A DNA stretch of 64,000 nucleotides from an uncultured Acidimicrobiales bacterium (GCA_937997485.1 CALKTH010000075.1:1-64000); one strand, 5' to 3'. Positions 10,442-20,070 are shown, counted from the stretch's first letter. The notes: generated from the sequence alone by a model not told the origin. Made by a program: numbers and translations.

Positions 10442-11914
10442 ATGACGCCCTCCCCCGCCACGTCTCCTTCTGCCGTCCCCACCAACGCGTCGACAATCGC
10501 CAGCAGCCGCTCGGTCGACGTCGTGGTCATCGGTGCCGGCTCGGGCGGGCTGACGGTGGCCGTGGGGCTGGCTCGGCTGGGACGACGGGCCGTGCTGATC
10601 GAGCGGGGGCTCGTGGGAGGCGACTGCACGAACGTGGGCTGCATCCCTTCCAAGTCGCTCCTGCATCACACGAGTGAATTGAGAGGTCGATCCGCCAGCG
10701 AGATCCTGCAGGCGGTCCGCGATGCGCGCGATGAGCTACGGGAGCACGAGACGGAGGAGTTCACCGCCATCGACGGCTTCGAATTGATCCGCGGAGCTGC
10801 CGAACTGGCTGAGGGAGGACGAGTGCTCGTCACCTCAGAAACGGATGGGCGCGCCGTCGTCTCGGAGCTATTGGCCGCCAACATCGTGATCGCCACGGGC
10901 TCTCGAGCCCGGTCGCTTGACATTGCCGGCCTCCCAACGGATCGGATGCTCACGAACGAGCACCTCTTCGAACTCACCGACGCTCCCGAGCATTTGGCAA
11001 TCGTGGGGGCCGGTCCGATTGGTGCCGAGATGGCCCTGGCCTTTCGCCGCTTGGGGAGCCGGGTCACGGTGCTCGATGCCGCTCCTCAGGTGATGCCCAA
11101 CCTCTTGCCGGAGGCCGCCTCGCTTGTGTACGAGTCGCTCTCCCAGCTCGACGCGGACCTTCGCCCGGGGTTCGTAGCCATGGGCTACGACGAAGCGACA
11201 CACGAGCTGGCGATCGGTCCGTTAGGAGGCGAGGTCAGCGCCAAGCTGGCCGGGGTCGACAAGGTGTTGGTCGCGATTGGCCGTGTGCCGAACGTCGAGG
11301 GGCTGGGCCTCGAAGCGCTCGGTGTCGAGCAGGACCGCCAGGGACGGATCGAGATCGATGACAAGGGCCGGACCAATGTCGGTGGGTTGTGGGCCGTTGG
11401 TGATGTGACGACTGAGGGTGGCACGACGCACGACGCCACGATCTGGGGCCGTCGTGTCTTGAAGGCGCTGACCGCTTCCTATGCCCCGGCCGGGCCTCGA
11501 CCAGTCCGGACCGGGGTGACCTTCACCCAACCGGAGGCAGCCACGATCGGCGAGCAGCCGACCGACGTCCGGTCTGACGTCCGCCGCCTCACCGTGCAAC
11601 TCCGAGCGGTGGATCGGGGCTTCACCGATGAGGCCGACGGCATCATCATCGTGGACGTCCGCAAGCTGAGCGGCACGATTCTGGGTGCCACGGTGGTCGG
11701 TCCCCGGGCAGGTGAGCTCATCTCGATTTTCAGTCTCGCGATGAAGAACGACATCTCTCTTCGCAAGTGGTACGGCGTGGTCTGGCCCTACCCCACCTAC
11801 GCCGATGCGCTGAACCAGATCGTCGACGAGTTCATGGTCGAGCTCATCGACGACATTCCCGGACAAACGTTCCAGTGGGCAAAAGGCGGCCTCTCCCGCC
11901 TTCTCCGCCGGTAG
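10442..11914 (+). CDS. FAD-dependent pyridine nucleotide-disulfide oxidoreductase (dihydrolipoyl dehydrogenase/mercuric reductase-like)
   Basis: VVIGAGSGGLTVAVGLARLG, redox CTNVGCIPSK, GAGPIGAEMA, C-terminal dimerisation domain; ATG at 10442. Confidence 0.92.
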   Translation: MTPSPATSPSAVPTNASTIASSRSVDVVVIGAGSGGLTVAVGLARLGRRAVLIERGLVGGDCTNVGCIPSKSLLHHTSELRGRSASEILQAVRDARDELREHETEEFTAIDGFELIRGAAELAEGGRVLVTSETDGRAVVSELLAANIVIATGSRARSLDIAGLPTDRMLTNEHLFELTDAPEHLAIVGAGPIGAEMALAFRRLGSRVTVLDAAPQVMPNLLPEAASLVYESLSQLDADLRPGFVAMGYDEATHELAIGPLGGEVSAKLAGVDKVLVAIGRVPNVEGLGLEALGVEQDRQGRIEIDDKGRTNVGGLWAVGDVTTEGGTTHDATIWGRRVLKALTASYAPAGPRPVRTGVTFTQPEAATIGEQPTDVRSDVRRLTVQLRAVDRGFTDEADGIIIVDVRKLSGTILGATVVGPRAGELISIFSLAMKNDISLRKWYGVVWPYPTYADALNQIVDEFMVELIDDIPGQTFQWAKGGLSRLLRR

Positions 11915-11949
11915 CCACCCGCTCCTCGCGGGAAACGCCTGTCCGACGC

Positions 11950-13002
11950 TCAGTTGGAAGACTCCGACAACGAACCGGCCGACTCAACCGGGAAGTGGCA
12001 CGCAAACGAATGACCGGCAGCGAGGCTGGGTTCGAGCTCGGGCCGCTCCTCCAGACAGCGGGGCTGCACCCGTGGACAGCGGGCGGCGAAGGCACACCCC
12101 TTGGGTTGGTTCACCAGATCAGGCGGCCGGCCGCCGATGACCTTTAGCCGCGTGTGGCTGGGGTTCTCGATGCGAGGGATCGACTGCAACAGCGCCTCGG
12201 TGTACGGGTGCTTCATGTCTCGGAAGAGCGTGGCGGTTGGCGCCTTTTCCACGAGACGACCCCCATACATCACGGCGATCTCATCGGCGCGCCCAGCGAC
12301 AACACCGAGATCGTGTGTCACCAAGATCATGGCCATATGTCGCTCGATCTGCTGATCCTGTAGCAAGTTCAGAATCTGGGCTTGCACGGTGACGTCGAGC
12401 GCCGTGGTTGGCTCGTCGGCGAAGAGCAGACGGGGTCCGCACGCCAGCGCCACTGCGATCATCACCCGTTGACGCATACCGCCGGAGAGCTGATGCGGGT
12501 ACTCCTCGAATCGCTTCTCCGGCTCAGGAATGTTGACCGACCGAAGAAGCTCGACACCGGTCGACCGAGCCTCCTTCTTGCTCACGTCCAGGTGGAGGCG
12601 CAGCGACTCGATGATCTGCTTTCCCACCTTCATCACCGGGTTGAGCGAGGTCATGGGGTCCTGGAACACCATGGCCATCTCTTTGCCCCAGACATGGCGC
12701 ATCTCGGAATCGGAGAGGTTCAGGATCTCTCGGTCATCGAATCTGACGCTGCCGGTGCGCTTCACGTTCCTGCTCGGCAGGAGGTTCATGATCGAACGAG
12801 ACAGCACCGTCTTGCCCGACCCTGACTCGCCGACCACGCCAAGCGTCTTGCCCCGCTCCAGAGTGAAGGACACACCGTCGACCGCCGTCACGGCGCCACG
12901 TGGCGTGAAGAACTGCGTTCGCAGATTCTCCACAGACAGGAGCGGTTCCTCGGCCGGGGTTTTCGTGAGCCGGCAGACGTCGTCTGCCATCGAACCGGTC
13001 AT
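11950..13002 (-). CDS. Oligopeptide/dipeptide ABC transporter ATP-binding protein (DppD/OppD type)
   Basis: [40 protein letters not shown]-terminal CAFAARCPRVQPRC. Confidence 0.92.
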   Translation of the reverse strand: MTGSMADDVCRLTKTPAEEPLLSVENLRTQFFTPRGAVTAVDGVSFTLERGKTLGVVGESGSGKTVLSRSIMNLLPSRNVKRTGSVRFDDREILNLSDSEMRHVWGKEMAMVFQDPMTSLNPVMKVGKQIIESLRLHLDVSKKEARSTGVELLRSVNIPEPEKRFEEYPHQLSGGMRQRVMIAVALACGPRLLFADEPTTALDVTVQAQILNLLQDQQIERHMAMILVTHDLGVVAGRADEIAVMYGGRLVEKAPTATLFRDMKHPYTEALLQSIPRIENPSHTRLKVIGGRPPDLVNQPKGCAFAARCPRVQPRCLEERPELEPSLAAGHSFACHFPVESAGSLSESSN

Positions 13003-14378
13003 GACCAGTCCTCCTCGGTCAGTGGGTGATGGCAGGCGACGTAGTGCGCATCAGACTCACCGGGCGATCCGGCGGCCAGCGTCATCACCGGTTCGGCTCG
13101 TGTGCATAGCTCGGTGGCCCGTGGGCATCGGGTACGGAACCGACAACCTGACGGCGGCGTGATGGGCGAAGGCAGCTCGCCGCTGATGACCCTGGCTGAT
13201 CGAGGGTCGATGAGCGGATCAGGTACCGGAATCGCCGACATCAGCACCTGGGTGTAGGGGTGGCGAGGTGCGGCATACAGCGCGTCGGGGGCGGCAACCT
13301 CACAGGTCTTGCCCAGGTACATCACCACGACCCGATCCGAGATGTTCTTCACCACGGCGAGGTCGTGAGCGATGAACATGAGGCTGATGCCGTACTTGGC
13401 CTTCAGATCCTCCAGCAGGTTGAGCACCTGCGCCTGGACCGAGACATCAAGAGCGGAGACGGGCTCGTCGCAGATGATGACTTCGGGTTCGAGGATGAGG
13501 GCTCGGGCAATCGAGATGCGTTGGGCCTGACCACCGGAGAACTCGTGCGGCATCTTCGGCATCGACAGGTCGGCCGGAATGCCCACCTCTTCCAACGCTG
13601 CAGCCACGCGGGTTTCAGTCTCGGCGTCGAACGCCTTCTGCTGCGAGCGAATCTTCAGTGTCCGAGGCAGTGACGCCAACGGCATGAGTAAGACGAGGAC
13701 AGCCCACAGAACAGCGCCGACCGCTCCGACCACGATCAGCGGCAGCAGAACGACACCGCCTGCGGTCATGATCCACTCGCCAAGGCTGGCCCCTCCTCCG
13801 CCGTCTCGCCGCCCGAAGTCGTCGGGGTCGGCCAGCGCGGTGGAGGCAACGAAGAGCAAGAACCCAATGAAGAAGATCAACAGGCCCACGCGGGCGAGGC
13901 GACCGGCGATGGGATGACGGGCTCCTGCGGTCATGGCAGAGGTGAGTCGACGCCAGGCCGTGCTCACCGGCGACCGGGGGAAGCCTTCGAGCCATTGCAC
14001 CGTCAGCGGCTCGGCGACGATGTCGCGAATGGTGCGTCGGGGATTGAGCGAGGAGATGGGATCCTGGAAGATCATCTGGAGCCGGCCTCGCACCTCACGA
14101 AGCTCGTTGGCGGAGAGGCCTTCCAAGTCCTGCCCTTCGAGCAACACGCTGCCCTTGGTCGGCGGGGGCACTCGCATGATGGCCTTGCCTGTTGTGGACT
14201 TGCCGCAACCGCTCTCGCCAACGACGCCGAGCGTCTCGCCCTTCATGATGTCGAAGCTCACATCCGATACGGCATGAACCTTGGCCCCGCTCGTGCCGAC
14301 GGGAAACTCGACCGTCAGGTGCTCGACTCGAAGGACGCTGTCTCGTTCCCGTAGGTGAACTGAGCCCGAGCCCGCCAT
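12999..14378 (-). CDS. Oligopeptide/dipeptide ABC transporter ATP-binding protein (DppF/OppF type) with a transmembrane insertion in the helical domain
   Basis: GESGCGKSTTGKA, IFQDPISSLNPRR, EFSGGQAQR, IICDEPVSALDVS; unlike the paralog at 319..1341 it carries RVGLLIFFIGFLLFVASTALA and GGVVLLPLIVVGAVGAVLWAVLVLLMPL between Q-loop and signature. Confidence 0.93.
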   Translation of the reverse strand: MAGSGSVHLRERDSVLRVEHLTVEFPVGTSGAKVHAVSDVSFDIMKGETLGVVGESGCGKSTTGKAIMRVPPPTKGSVLLEGQDLEGLSANELREVRGRLQMIFQDPISSLNPRRTIRDIVAEPLTVQWLEGFPRSPVSTAWRRLTSAMTAGARHPIAGRLARVGLLIFFIGFLLFVASTALADPDDFGRRDGGGGASLGEWIMTAGGVVLLPLIVVGAVGAVLWAVLVLLMPLASLPRTLKIRSQQKAFDAETETRVAAALEEVGIPADLSMPKMPHEFSGGQAQRISIARALILEPEVIICDEPVSALDVSVQAQVLNLLEDLKAKYGISLMFIAHDLAVVKNISDRVVVMYLGKTCEVAAPDALYAAPRHPYTQVLMSAIPVPDPLIDPRSARVISGELPSPITPPSGCRFRTRCPRATELCTRAEPVMTLAAGSPGESDAHYVACHHPLTEEDWS

Positions 14379-15361
14379 CAGACGCCTGCCTCTCGCACCG
14401 AGTTGAACTGGGTGAATTTGTCAGCCAGGTAGTTGAGCGAGAGCACGGTGAGGAACATGAACAGCGATGGCCCGAGGACCATGTGTGGTTCGCTGTCGAG
14501 TCGGTCCCGCCCGATGTTGATGTCGCCTCCCCACGTCGTTGCGGTGACGTCGCCGACGCCGAAGAAGGCCAGCGTCGCCTGCACCACCACAAGGACGGCG
14601 ATGCCGATGAGGGCGAACGACACCATGGCGGGCAACACGTTCGGGAGGAGATCCCGGAAGATGATGCGCATGTTGCGGGTGCCGATCGTGCGGGAGGCCA
14701 GCACGAACTCTCGATCACTCCACACCAGCGTTTGGGCGCGAGCCACTCTGGCGATCGATGGAGCGGCAAGGATTGAGAGCGCGATCGTGGCCCAGATCGT
14801 GGCGTTGGTGGTGGGGGCCACGTCGAAGAAGAGGAATCGCTGGTCTTCGAACCCGCCGCTCGGGGCAAAGAAGCCAACGAGGGTGAGGGCGAGCACCAAC
14901 CCGGGGACGGCCAGCATGATGTTGATGAGTGCGGTGAGCGTGGCATCGATACCTCGCCGATAGAAGCCAGCGAGCACGCCAATGGTTCCACCAATCACGA
15001 TGCCCCCGATCGTGGCCACGAGCGCCACTCCCATCGAGATCCGCGCACCGTGGATGGAACGAGCGAACACGTCGTGCCCTCGATTGTTGAGGCCGAACCA
15101 GTGAGCAGCCGAGGGCCCCTCTCTGATGTCTCGATCCGCAATGCGCTCTTCCGGTCCGGGCAGACCAGGAATCCAATCGGCGGCCAACACGCAGATGACG
15201 ATGAAGATCAGCCAAGCGATGGCGGCCCAGAAGAAGAACCCCTTCTGGTTGCCTTGGTAGCCATCGTTGGAGGACGCGTTGCCGTCATCGATGAGTTCGA
15301 TCGGGTCGACGACCTGCGGAACCATCGGCCCTCCGGACTCCGACATCTCAACTGCGGACAT
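14378..15361 (-). CDS. ABC transporter permease (DppC/OppC type)
   Basis: FGLNNRGHDVFARSIHGARISMGVALVATIGGIVIGGTIGVLAG ... ASRTIGTRNMRIIFRDLLPNVLPAMV; alternative start 15346. Confidence 0.92.
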   Translation of the reverse strand: MSAVEMSESGGPMVPQVVDPIELIDDGNASSNDGYQGNQKGFFFWAAIAWLIFIVICVLAADWIPGLPGPEERIADRDIREGPSAAHWFGLNNRGHDVFARSIHGARISMGVALVATIGGIVIGGTIGVLAGFYRRGIDATLTALINIMLAVPGLVLALTLVGFFAPSGGFEDQRFLFFDVAPTTNATIWATIALSILAAPSIARVARAQTLVWSDREFVLASRTIGTRNMRIIFRDLLPNVLPAMVSFALIGIAVLVVVQATLAFFGVGDVTATTWGGDINIGRDRLDSEPHMVLGPSLFMFLTVLSLNYLADKFTQFNSVREAGV

Positions 15362-16451
15362 TGCGAATCCTGGGATCGAGGGCGGTGTAGAGCAGGTCGA
15401 CAAGGAAGTTGAGCAGGACGAAACCGACCGCAAGCACAACAACGGCTCCCTGAAGTACGAGGAAATCGAATCCGACGATGGCAGTCCCGATCAGGTTGCC
15501 CATGCCCGGGATGATGAAGATGATCTCGACGATGAGTGCTCCTCCGATGAGCCCGGCCGAGTTGACGGCAAACACCGTCAGGAGCGTGAACAGGGAGGGG
15601 CGGAGAGCGTGGGACCACAGCACCTTCCGTGGACTCACGCCTTTGGCTTTCGCCGTGGTGATGAAGCTCTCCTGCAGCGTGACCACCATGTCGGCTCGAA
15701 GCAGCCGCATGTAGGCGGCGGACAACCCGAGGCCGAGAGCCAGCGACGGCATGATCATCTGTTTGATGTGGCCCCAGACATCCTCGCCCCAGTACGTGTA
15801 CCTCGTGGCGGGCAGGACATCGAGCCAACCGGGACCGAGCACGTAGACGAGGAAGAGCGCGAGCACGAAGTTCGGCACCGAGAGCAGGCCCAGGGCTGAG
15901 GTGGAGATCACGCCGTCCGCCCGCTGGTTCGCTCGATAGGCGGCGTAGACACCAGCTGGCACCGAGACGGCGATGGCGATCAGCTGCGAATAGAGCATGA
16001 GTTGGAGCGAGATCGGCAGTGCCTGCGCCACTTGATCGGTCACCGACGTGTTGTTGATGAACGAGGTTCCGAGGTCGCCGACCAGCGCTCCCGAAACCCA
16101 GTCGAGGTAGCGGGAAAAGAAGGGCTCGGCCAGATCGTTGCGGTCGATGAACTGTTCAACCGCTTCCGGCGTGGCGCCCGGTCCCAGCACCCGAATGGCG
16201 ACGTCTTGGCTGCTGACACGCTGGGTTTGCAGGAAGAACACGAAGATCGTGACGAGGAAGAGCGTCGGGATCAGAGCGGCCAGCCGCTTGAACACATAGG
16301 TGCCGCTGGTGATGGCTGAGCCAATCACGATGGCGGCGAACGCCAGTGTGAAGGCGATGATGCCGTTCACGCCAAGCAACCACGAGAGCAGGAGCACAGC
16401 CACTGCGGCGAGGGCGCCGATCGCGCCCGCTTGTTCCCTTCGCTGGTTCAT
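15348..16451 (-). CDS. ABC transporter permease (DppB/OppB type) with N-terminal membrane extension
   Basis: FKRLAALIPTLFLVTIFVFFLQ... AKAKGVSPRKVLWSHALRPSLFTLLTV; ~50 hydrophobic residues precede the normal DppB N-terminus. Confidence 0.92.
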   Translation of the reverse strand: MNQRREQAGAIGALAAVAVLLLSWLLGVNGIIAFTLAFAAIVIGSAITSGTYVFKRLAALIPTLFLVTIFVFFLQTQRVSSQDVAIRVLGPGATPEAVEQFIDRNDLAEPFFSRYLDWVSGALVGDLGTSFINNTSVTDQVAQALPISLQLMLYSQLIAIAVSVPAGVYAAYRANQRADGVISTSALGLLSVPNFVLALFLVYVLGPGWLDVLPATRYTYWGEDVWGHIKQMIMPSLALGLGLSAAYMRLLRADMVVTLQESFITTAKAKGVSPRKVLWSHALRPSLFTLLTVFAVNSAGLIGGALIVEIIFIIPGMGNLIGTAIVGFDFLVLQGAVVVLAVGFVLLNFLVDLLYTALDPRIRNVRS

Positions 16452-16565
16452 CCGGCCTCCTCGAGCTGGATCACGTTCACATGGACCACATTGGACTCAC
16501 TCGCGCTGAGCTCGCTCACTCCGTGCGCAAGGTCCTCACGGTGAATGATTCGCCCAACGAGCGCC

Positions 16566-16619
16566 GCCGTTGGCAACGGCGCTCGACTCGGAGGGGCGAG
16601 GTCAGCCCCCGCCCCTCCG
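16566..16619 (-). terminator. Tandem hairpins between SBP and permease genes (attenuator/partial terminator candidate)
   Basis: CGGAGGGGCG(16589-16598)/CGCCCCTCCG(16610-16619) perfect 10-bp stem, followed by GCCGTT-GGC-AACGGC (16566-16580). Confidence 0.5.
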
Positions 16620-16632
16620 ATCAAGGGAGGAA

Positions 16633-18504
16633 TCAACCCTGACAGTCGCCGTTGAGGCACCAGATCTCAGACATGTAGTGGGCCCCTCCGATCACCGGCT
16701 TGGTGATGTCGCCTTCCGGAGTGGTCGCCCCAACCACGTTCTGCACGTTGGGGCTGAAGGGCACACCCCACAGCGTCCACGTGTTCCAGATGTTCCAGAC
16801 GTTCTCGCCGAAGGACCGGTTGATGGCCTCGGCCGCAGCACGCCGCGTCTCGAGGTCGCCAACCGATCGCTGAAGCACGAGGTTCTCGTCGATCACCGGA
16901 TCCTGGAAACGCCCGAAGTTGAGCGCCAGGCTGCCGACAGGGGACGAGGTTCCCGAGAACCACCACAGGAACTGGTTGTCCGGGTCTATGCCGGAGTGGT
17001 TCCGCCAACCCTGAGCTTGGAACGTGCCCGTGAGCGCCAAGCCGATGTACTGGCCCTGCTCCACTGGCGTGATGGTCACCTGAATCTCGTCGCCGAAAGC
17101 GTCGGCCCACATCGAGGCGATCAACTGGTTCGTCTCAACGTTGAACGGGTCGTTGGTCGTGTTGTAGGTGAACTGGATGACGTCGGTTCCAGCGTCTGCC
17201 TTGCAAGTCTCGAACTCGGCCTGAGCCGCTGCAATGTCGAACTGCGGGTAGCCGGTGTCTTCCAGATACCCGATCGAGCCGGGCGGGAAGGGTCCATTGG
17301 CGACCTCGACGATGCCAGCGCCCCGTTCGTCGGCCACTCGCTGACTGTCGGTTGCGTGGGCAAGCGCCCGGCGACAGCTCAGGTGGACGAGCGGGTTGCC
17401 GTCGTTGAGTCCGTTCGGATCCATGGGCACCGGAGCGTCGAGCCCCTGCAAGAACGCCAGTGTCGGGTTCTCGCCAGCTGCCACGTTGAGGAGGATGTAG
17501 CTCGTTGCACCGAAGTCACTCGCCGTGATCATCGGGAACTCCCCGTCATCCTGGAATGTCTTGATCTCGTCGGCGTTCGAGGTGTGGATGATGTCGAACT
17601 GTCCGGACTCCAGCGCCGATGAGCGGGAGGCGATGTCGACGGCGACCACATACTCGACCTTGTCGAGGTACGGCAGCGACTCGCCGGTCACACCGTTCGG
17701 TCCTCGCCAGTAGTTCTCGTTCTTCACCGCAACGAAGCTGTTGCCATTGCCCGGCGTGTAGGACTCGAACACAAAGGCACCAGTGCCCACGGGTGCGGCC
17801 GGATCGCCATCGGCCGGTGTGGCTGCGATCTCCTCGGAGAAGAAGGGCGCTCCTTCGGTTCGGAACGGAATGTCGGGCAGCGACGCAAGCCACGCCGGCG
17901 AGAACATGTACGAACACGTCGAGCCGCCGAAGTTGGCCACCAATGGCGCCCATGGGCTGGAGGTCGTGATCGTCAGCGTTTGACCGTCCGCTTGGATATC
18001 AGCGATGCCGCTGAGCGCAGGACCGGTCAGAGAGCTGAAGCGGCAAGCGTTCAGGTTGAAGGCGACGGCGGCTGCGTCGAGCGGGGTGCCATCGTGGAAT
18101 TGCACTCCGTCCCGAACTTGCCAGGTGTGGACCGTGTTGTCCTCGTTTGCTTCCCAGCTTTCGATCAGGTGCGGACCGACGGCGCCGACTTCTTCGAGCG
18201 GATAGAAGAGCGGATCGGTCACCGATCGCAGAATCATGTGGCAGGCGATGGCGCAGCTGACTCGGTAGTGAGCCCACGGGTTCGCTGAGTCGGCCTCGAT
18301 GCCATAGACGAGCGTGCCGCCGGCAACGGGCCCGTCGGCAGCTTCGGCCACGGTGGTCGTCGTTGCGGCCACGGTCGTGGCCGGTCCCGACTCTTCCTCC
18401 TCGGCGGTGGTTGCGGTCGTGTCGGCCGTTGTTCCGTCGTCGCCGCCGCTGCATGCAGCAGCAACGAGCGCAAGCGCAAACAACATCGACAACAGCTTCG
18501 TCAT
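16633..18504 (-). CDS. ABC transporter substrate-binding lipoprotein (family 5, peptide type)
   Basis: MTKLLSMLFALALVAAACSGGDDG lipoprotein leader; DGVQFHDGTPLDAAAVAFNLN, WRGPNGVTGESLPYLDKVEYVV. Confidence 0.92.
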   Translation of the reverse strand: MTKLLSMLFALALVAAACSGGDDGTTADTTATTAEEEESGPATTVAATTTTVAEAADGPVAGGTLVYGIEADSANPWAHYRVSCAIACHMILRSVTDPLFYPLEEVGAVGPHLIESWEANEDNTVHTWQVRDGVQFHDGTPLDAAAVAFNLNACRFSSLTGPALSGIADIQADGQTLTITTSSPWAPLVANFGGSTCSYMFSPAWLASLPDIPFRTEGAPFFSEEIAATPADGDPAAPVGTGAFVFESYTPGNGNSFVAVKNENYWRGPNGVTGESLPYLDKVEYVVAVDIASRSSALESGQFDIIHTSNADEIKTFQDDGEFPMITASDFGATSYILLNVAAGENPTLAFLQGLDAPVPMDPNGLNDGNPLVHLSCRRALAHATDSQRVADERGAGIVEVANGPFPPGSIGYLEDTGYPQFDIAAAQAEFETCKADAGTDVIQFTYNTTNDPFNVETNQLIASMWADAFGDEIQVTITPVEQGQYIGLALTGTFQAQGWRNHSGIDPDNQFLWWFSGTSSPVGSLALNFGRFQDPVIDENLVLQRSVGDLETRRAAAEAINRSFGENVWNIWNTWTLWGVPFSPNVQNVVGATTPEGDITKPVIGGAHYMSEIWCLNGDCQG

Positions 18505-18588
18505 CGTGAGTCTCACGTGTTCCCCTTTTGGATCCGGCCCGTGAGTTCGGGGCGGCAAGCCTCGGTCGAGGGGTCCCCTCCCTCGAAC

Positions 18589-18602
18589 GTGACGATTGTC
18601 AC
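18589..18602. promoter_or_regulatory. Candidate operator, dyad GTGAC-GATT-GTCAC upstream of SBP gene
   Basis: Perfect inverted repeat ~85 bp upstream of the SBP start; matches 2570-2583. Confidence 0.4.
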
Positions 18603-18648
18603 CCTACTCACACTCTCCTGAGCAGTGAAAGTAGGTCGCGGCTTTCTG

Positions 18649-20070
18649 TCACTGAGGGACGAAAGGAGCGTCGCCGACCTCGGCTTGGACACGCGCCAAC
18701 TCGGCCTCGAGCTCTGCTCGGACTGCGGCGGCCTCTGGAGCGTCGATGATGTTGTGCACCTCGAGCGGATCGTTCACGAGATCGAACAGCTCCCATTCCA
18801 TCGGATCGGCGGGGCCGAGTGCTCCCGGCTGACCAAGCGGCGCGTTGTAGTAGCAGATCAGTTTGTGCGTGCGAGTTCGCACCCCGTAGTGAGCGGGGCA
18901 GAGGTGGTCGCCGTCTCGATGCATCCAGTATCGGTAGTACATCGAGGTTGGCCAGTCGTCTGGGGTTTCGCCGTCGAGCAAGCTTGCGAAGGAGCGGCCC
19001 TGCATCTTGGGGGACCCTTCGACGCCCGCCAGGTCGAGGAAGGTGGGAGCGAAGTCGACGTTGGTGACGATGTCATCGTTGGTGGAGCCGGGTTCGATTC
19101 GAGCGGGATACCGAATGAGGAACGGCATGTTCAGGGACTGCTCGTACATCAAGCGTTTGTCGAACCAACCGTGGTCACCGAGGAAGAACCCCTGGTCCGA
19201 GGTGTAGACCACGATCGTGTCATCGGCGATGCCTTCATCGTCGAGGCGGTCGAGGAGACGACCGACGTTGTCATCGATGGACGCCACAACGCGGAGGTAG
19301 TCCTTGATGTAGCGCTGGTAGCGCCAGCTGATCTCTTCGTCCTCGGTGAGACCAGAAGGGACAGGGGACTTCAAATCAACGATGGGATCGAGGTCCATCA
19401 TCCGCATCTTGACGGCTTGGATCACCTCGGCTCGGCCAACGAGATCATCGCGGAACGTGTCGGGCTCGGGGATGTCAACGTCGTCGTACATCGTGGCGTG
19501 TTCGCGACTCGGCTCCCACGAACGGTGAGGCGCCTTGTGGTGACAGAACAAGGCGAAGGGTCGTTCGGGATCGCGACGATCGAGGAAGCTCAGGCAATCG
19601 TCGGTGATCAAGTCGGTGACGTAACCACCACGTTCGACAATCTGGCTGGAGCCGTCCGAGTTGCCAGCCTGAACCATGACCGGATTGTGATAGTGCCCCT
19701 GCCCCGGCAGCACTCGCCAGAAGTCGAATCCGCTGGGATCGTGCTTCGGCCCATGGCCGAGGTGCCACTTTCCGAACATGCCCGTCTGGTAGCCCGCGCC
19801 CTGGAGAGCCTTGGGAAAGGTCCACAACGAGTTGTCCATGTGGGTTGCCAGCGTGGTCACGCCGTTCACATGGTTGTAGGTGCCAGCGAGAATGGCGGCG
19901 CGACTCGGTGTGCAGATGGAATTGGTGCAGAAGACGCCGTCCATCCGCATGCCCCCGTCGGCGATCCGGTCGAGATGCGGCGTCTGGTTGATGCGGCTGC
20001 CGTAGGCGGAGATCGCGTGCGACGCGTGATCGTCGCTCATGATGAAGAGCAGGTTTGGCTGGCGCGTCAT
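18649..20070 (-). CDS. Sulfatase (Cys-type, formylglycine-dependent)
   Basis: NLLFIMSDDHASHAISAYGS, sulfatase signature CTPSRAAILAG, GKWHLGHGP. Confidence 0.93.
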   Translation of the reverse strand: MTRQPNLLFIMSDDHASHAISAYGSRINQTPHLDRIADGGMRMDGVFCTNSICTPSRAAILAGTYNHVNGVTTLATHMDNSLWTFPKALQGAGYQTGMFGKWHLGHGPKHDPSGFDFWRVLPGQGHYHNPVMVQAGNSDGSSQIVERGGYVTDLITDDCLSFLDRRDPERPFALFCHHKAPHRSWEPSREHATMYDDVDIPEPDTFRDDLVGRAEVIQAVKMRMMDLDPIVDLKSPVPSGLTEDEEISWRYQRYIKDYLRVVASIDDNVGRLLDRLDDEGIADDTIVVYTSDQGFFLGDHGWFDKRLMYEQSLNMPFLIRYPARIEPGSTNDDIVTNVDFAPTFLDLAGVEGSPKMQGRSFASLLDGETPDDWPTSMYYRYWMHRDGDHLCPAHYGVRTRTHKLICYYNAPLGQPGALGPADPMEWELFDLVNDPLEVHNIIDAPEAAAVRAELEAELARVQAEVGDAPFVPQ

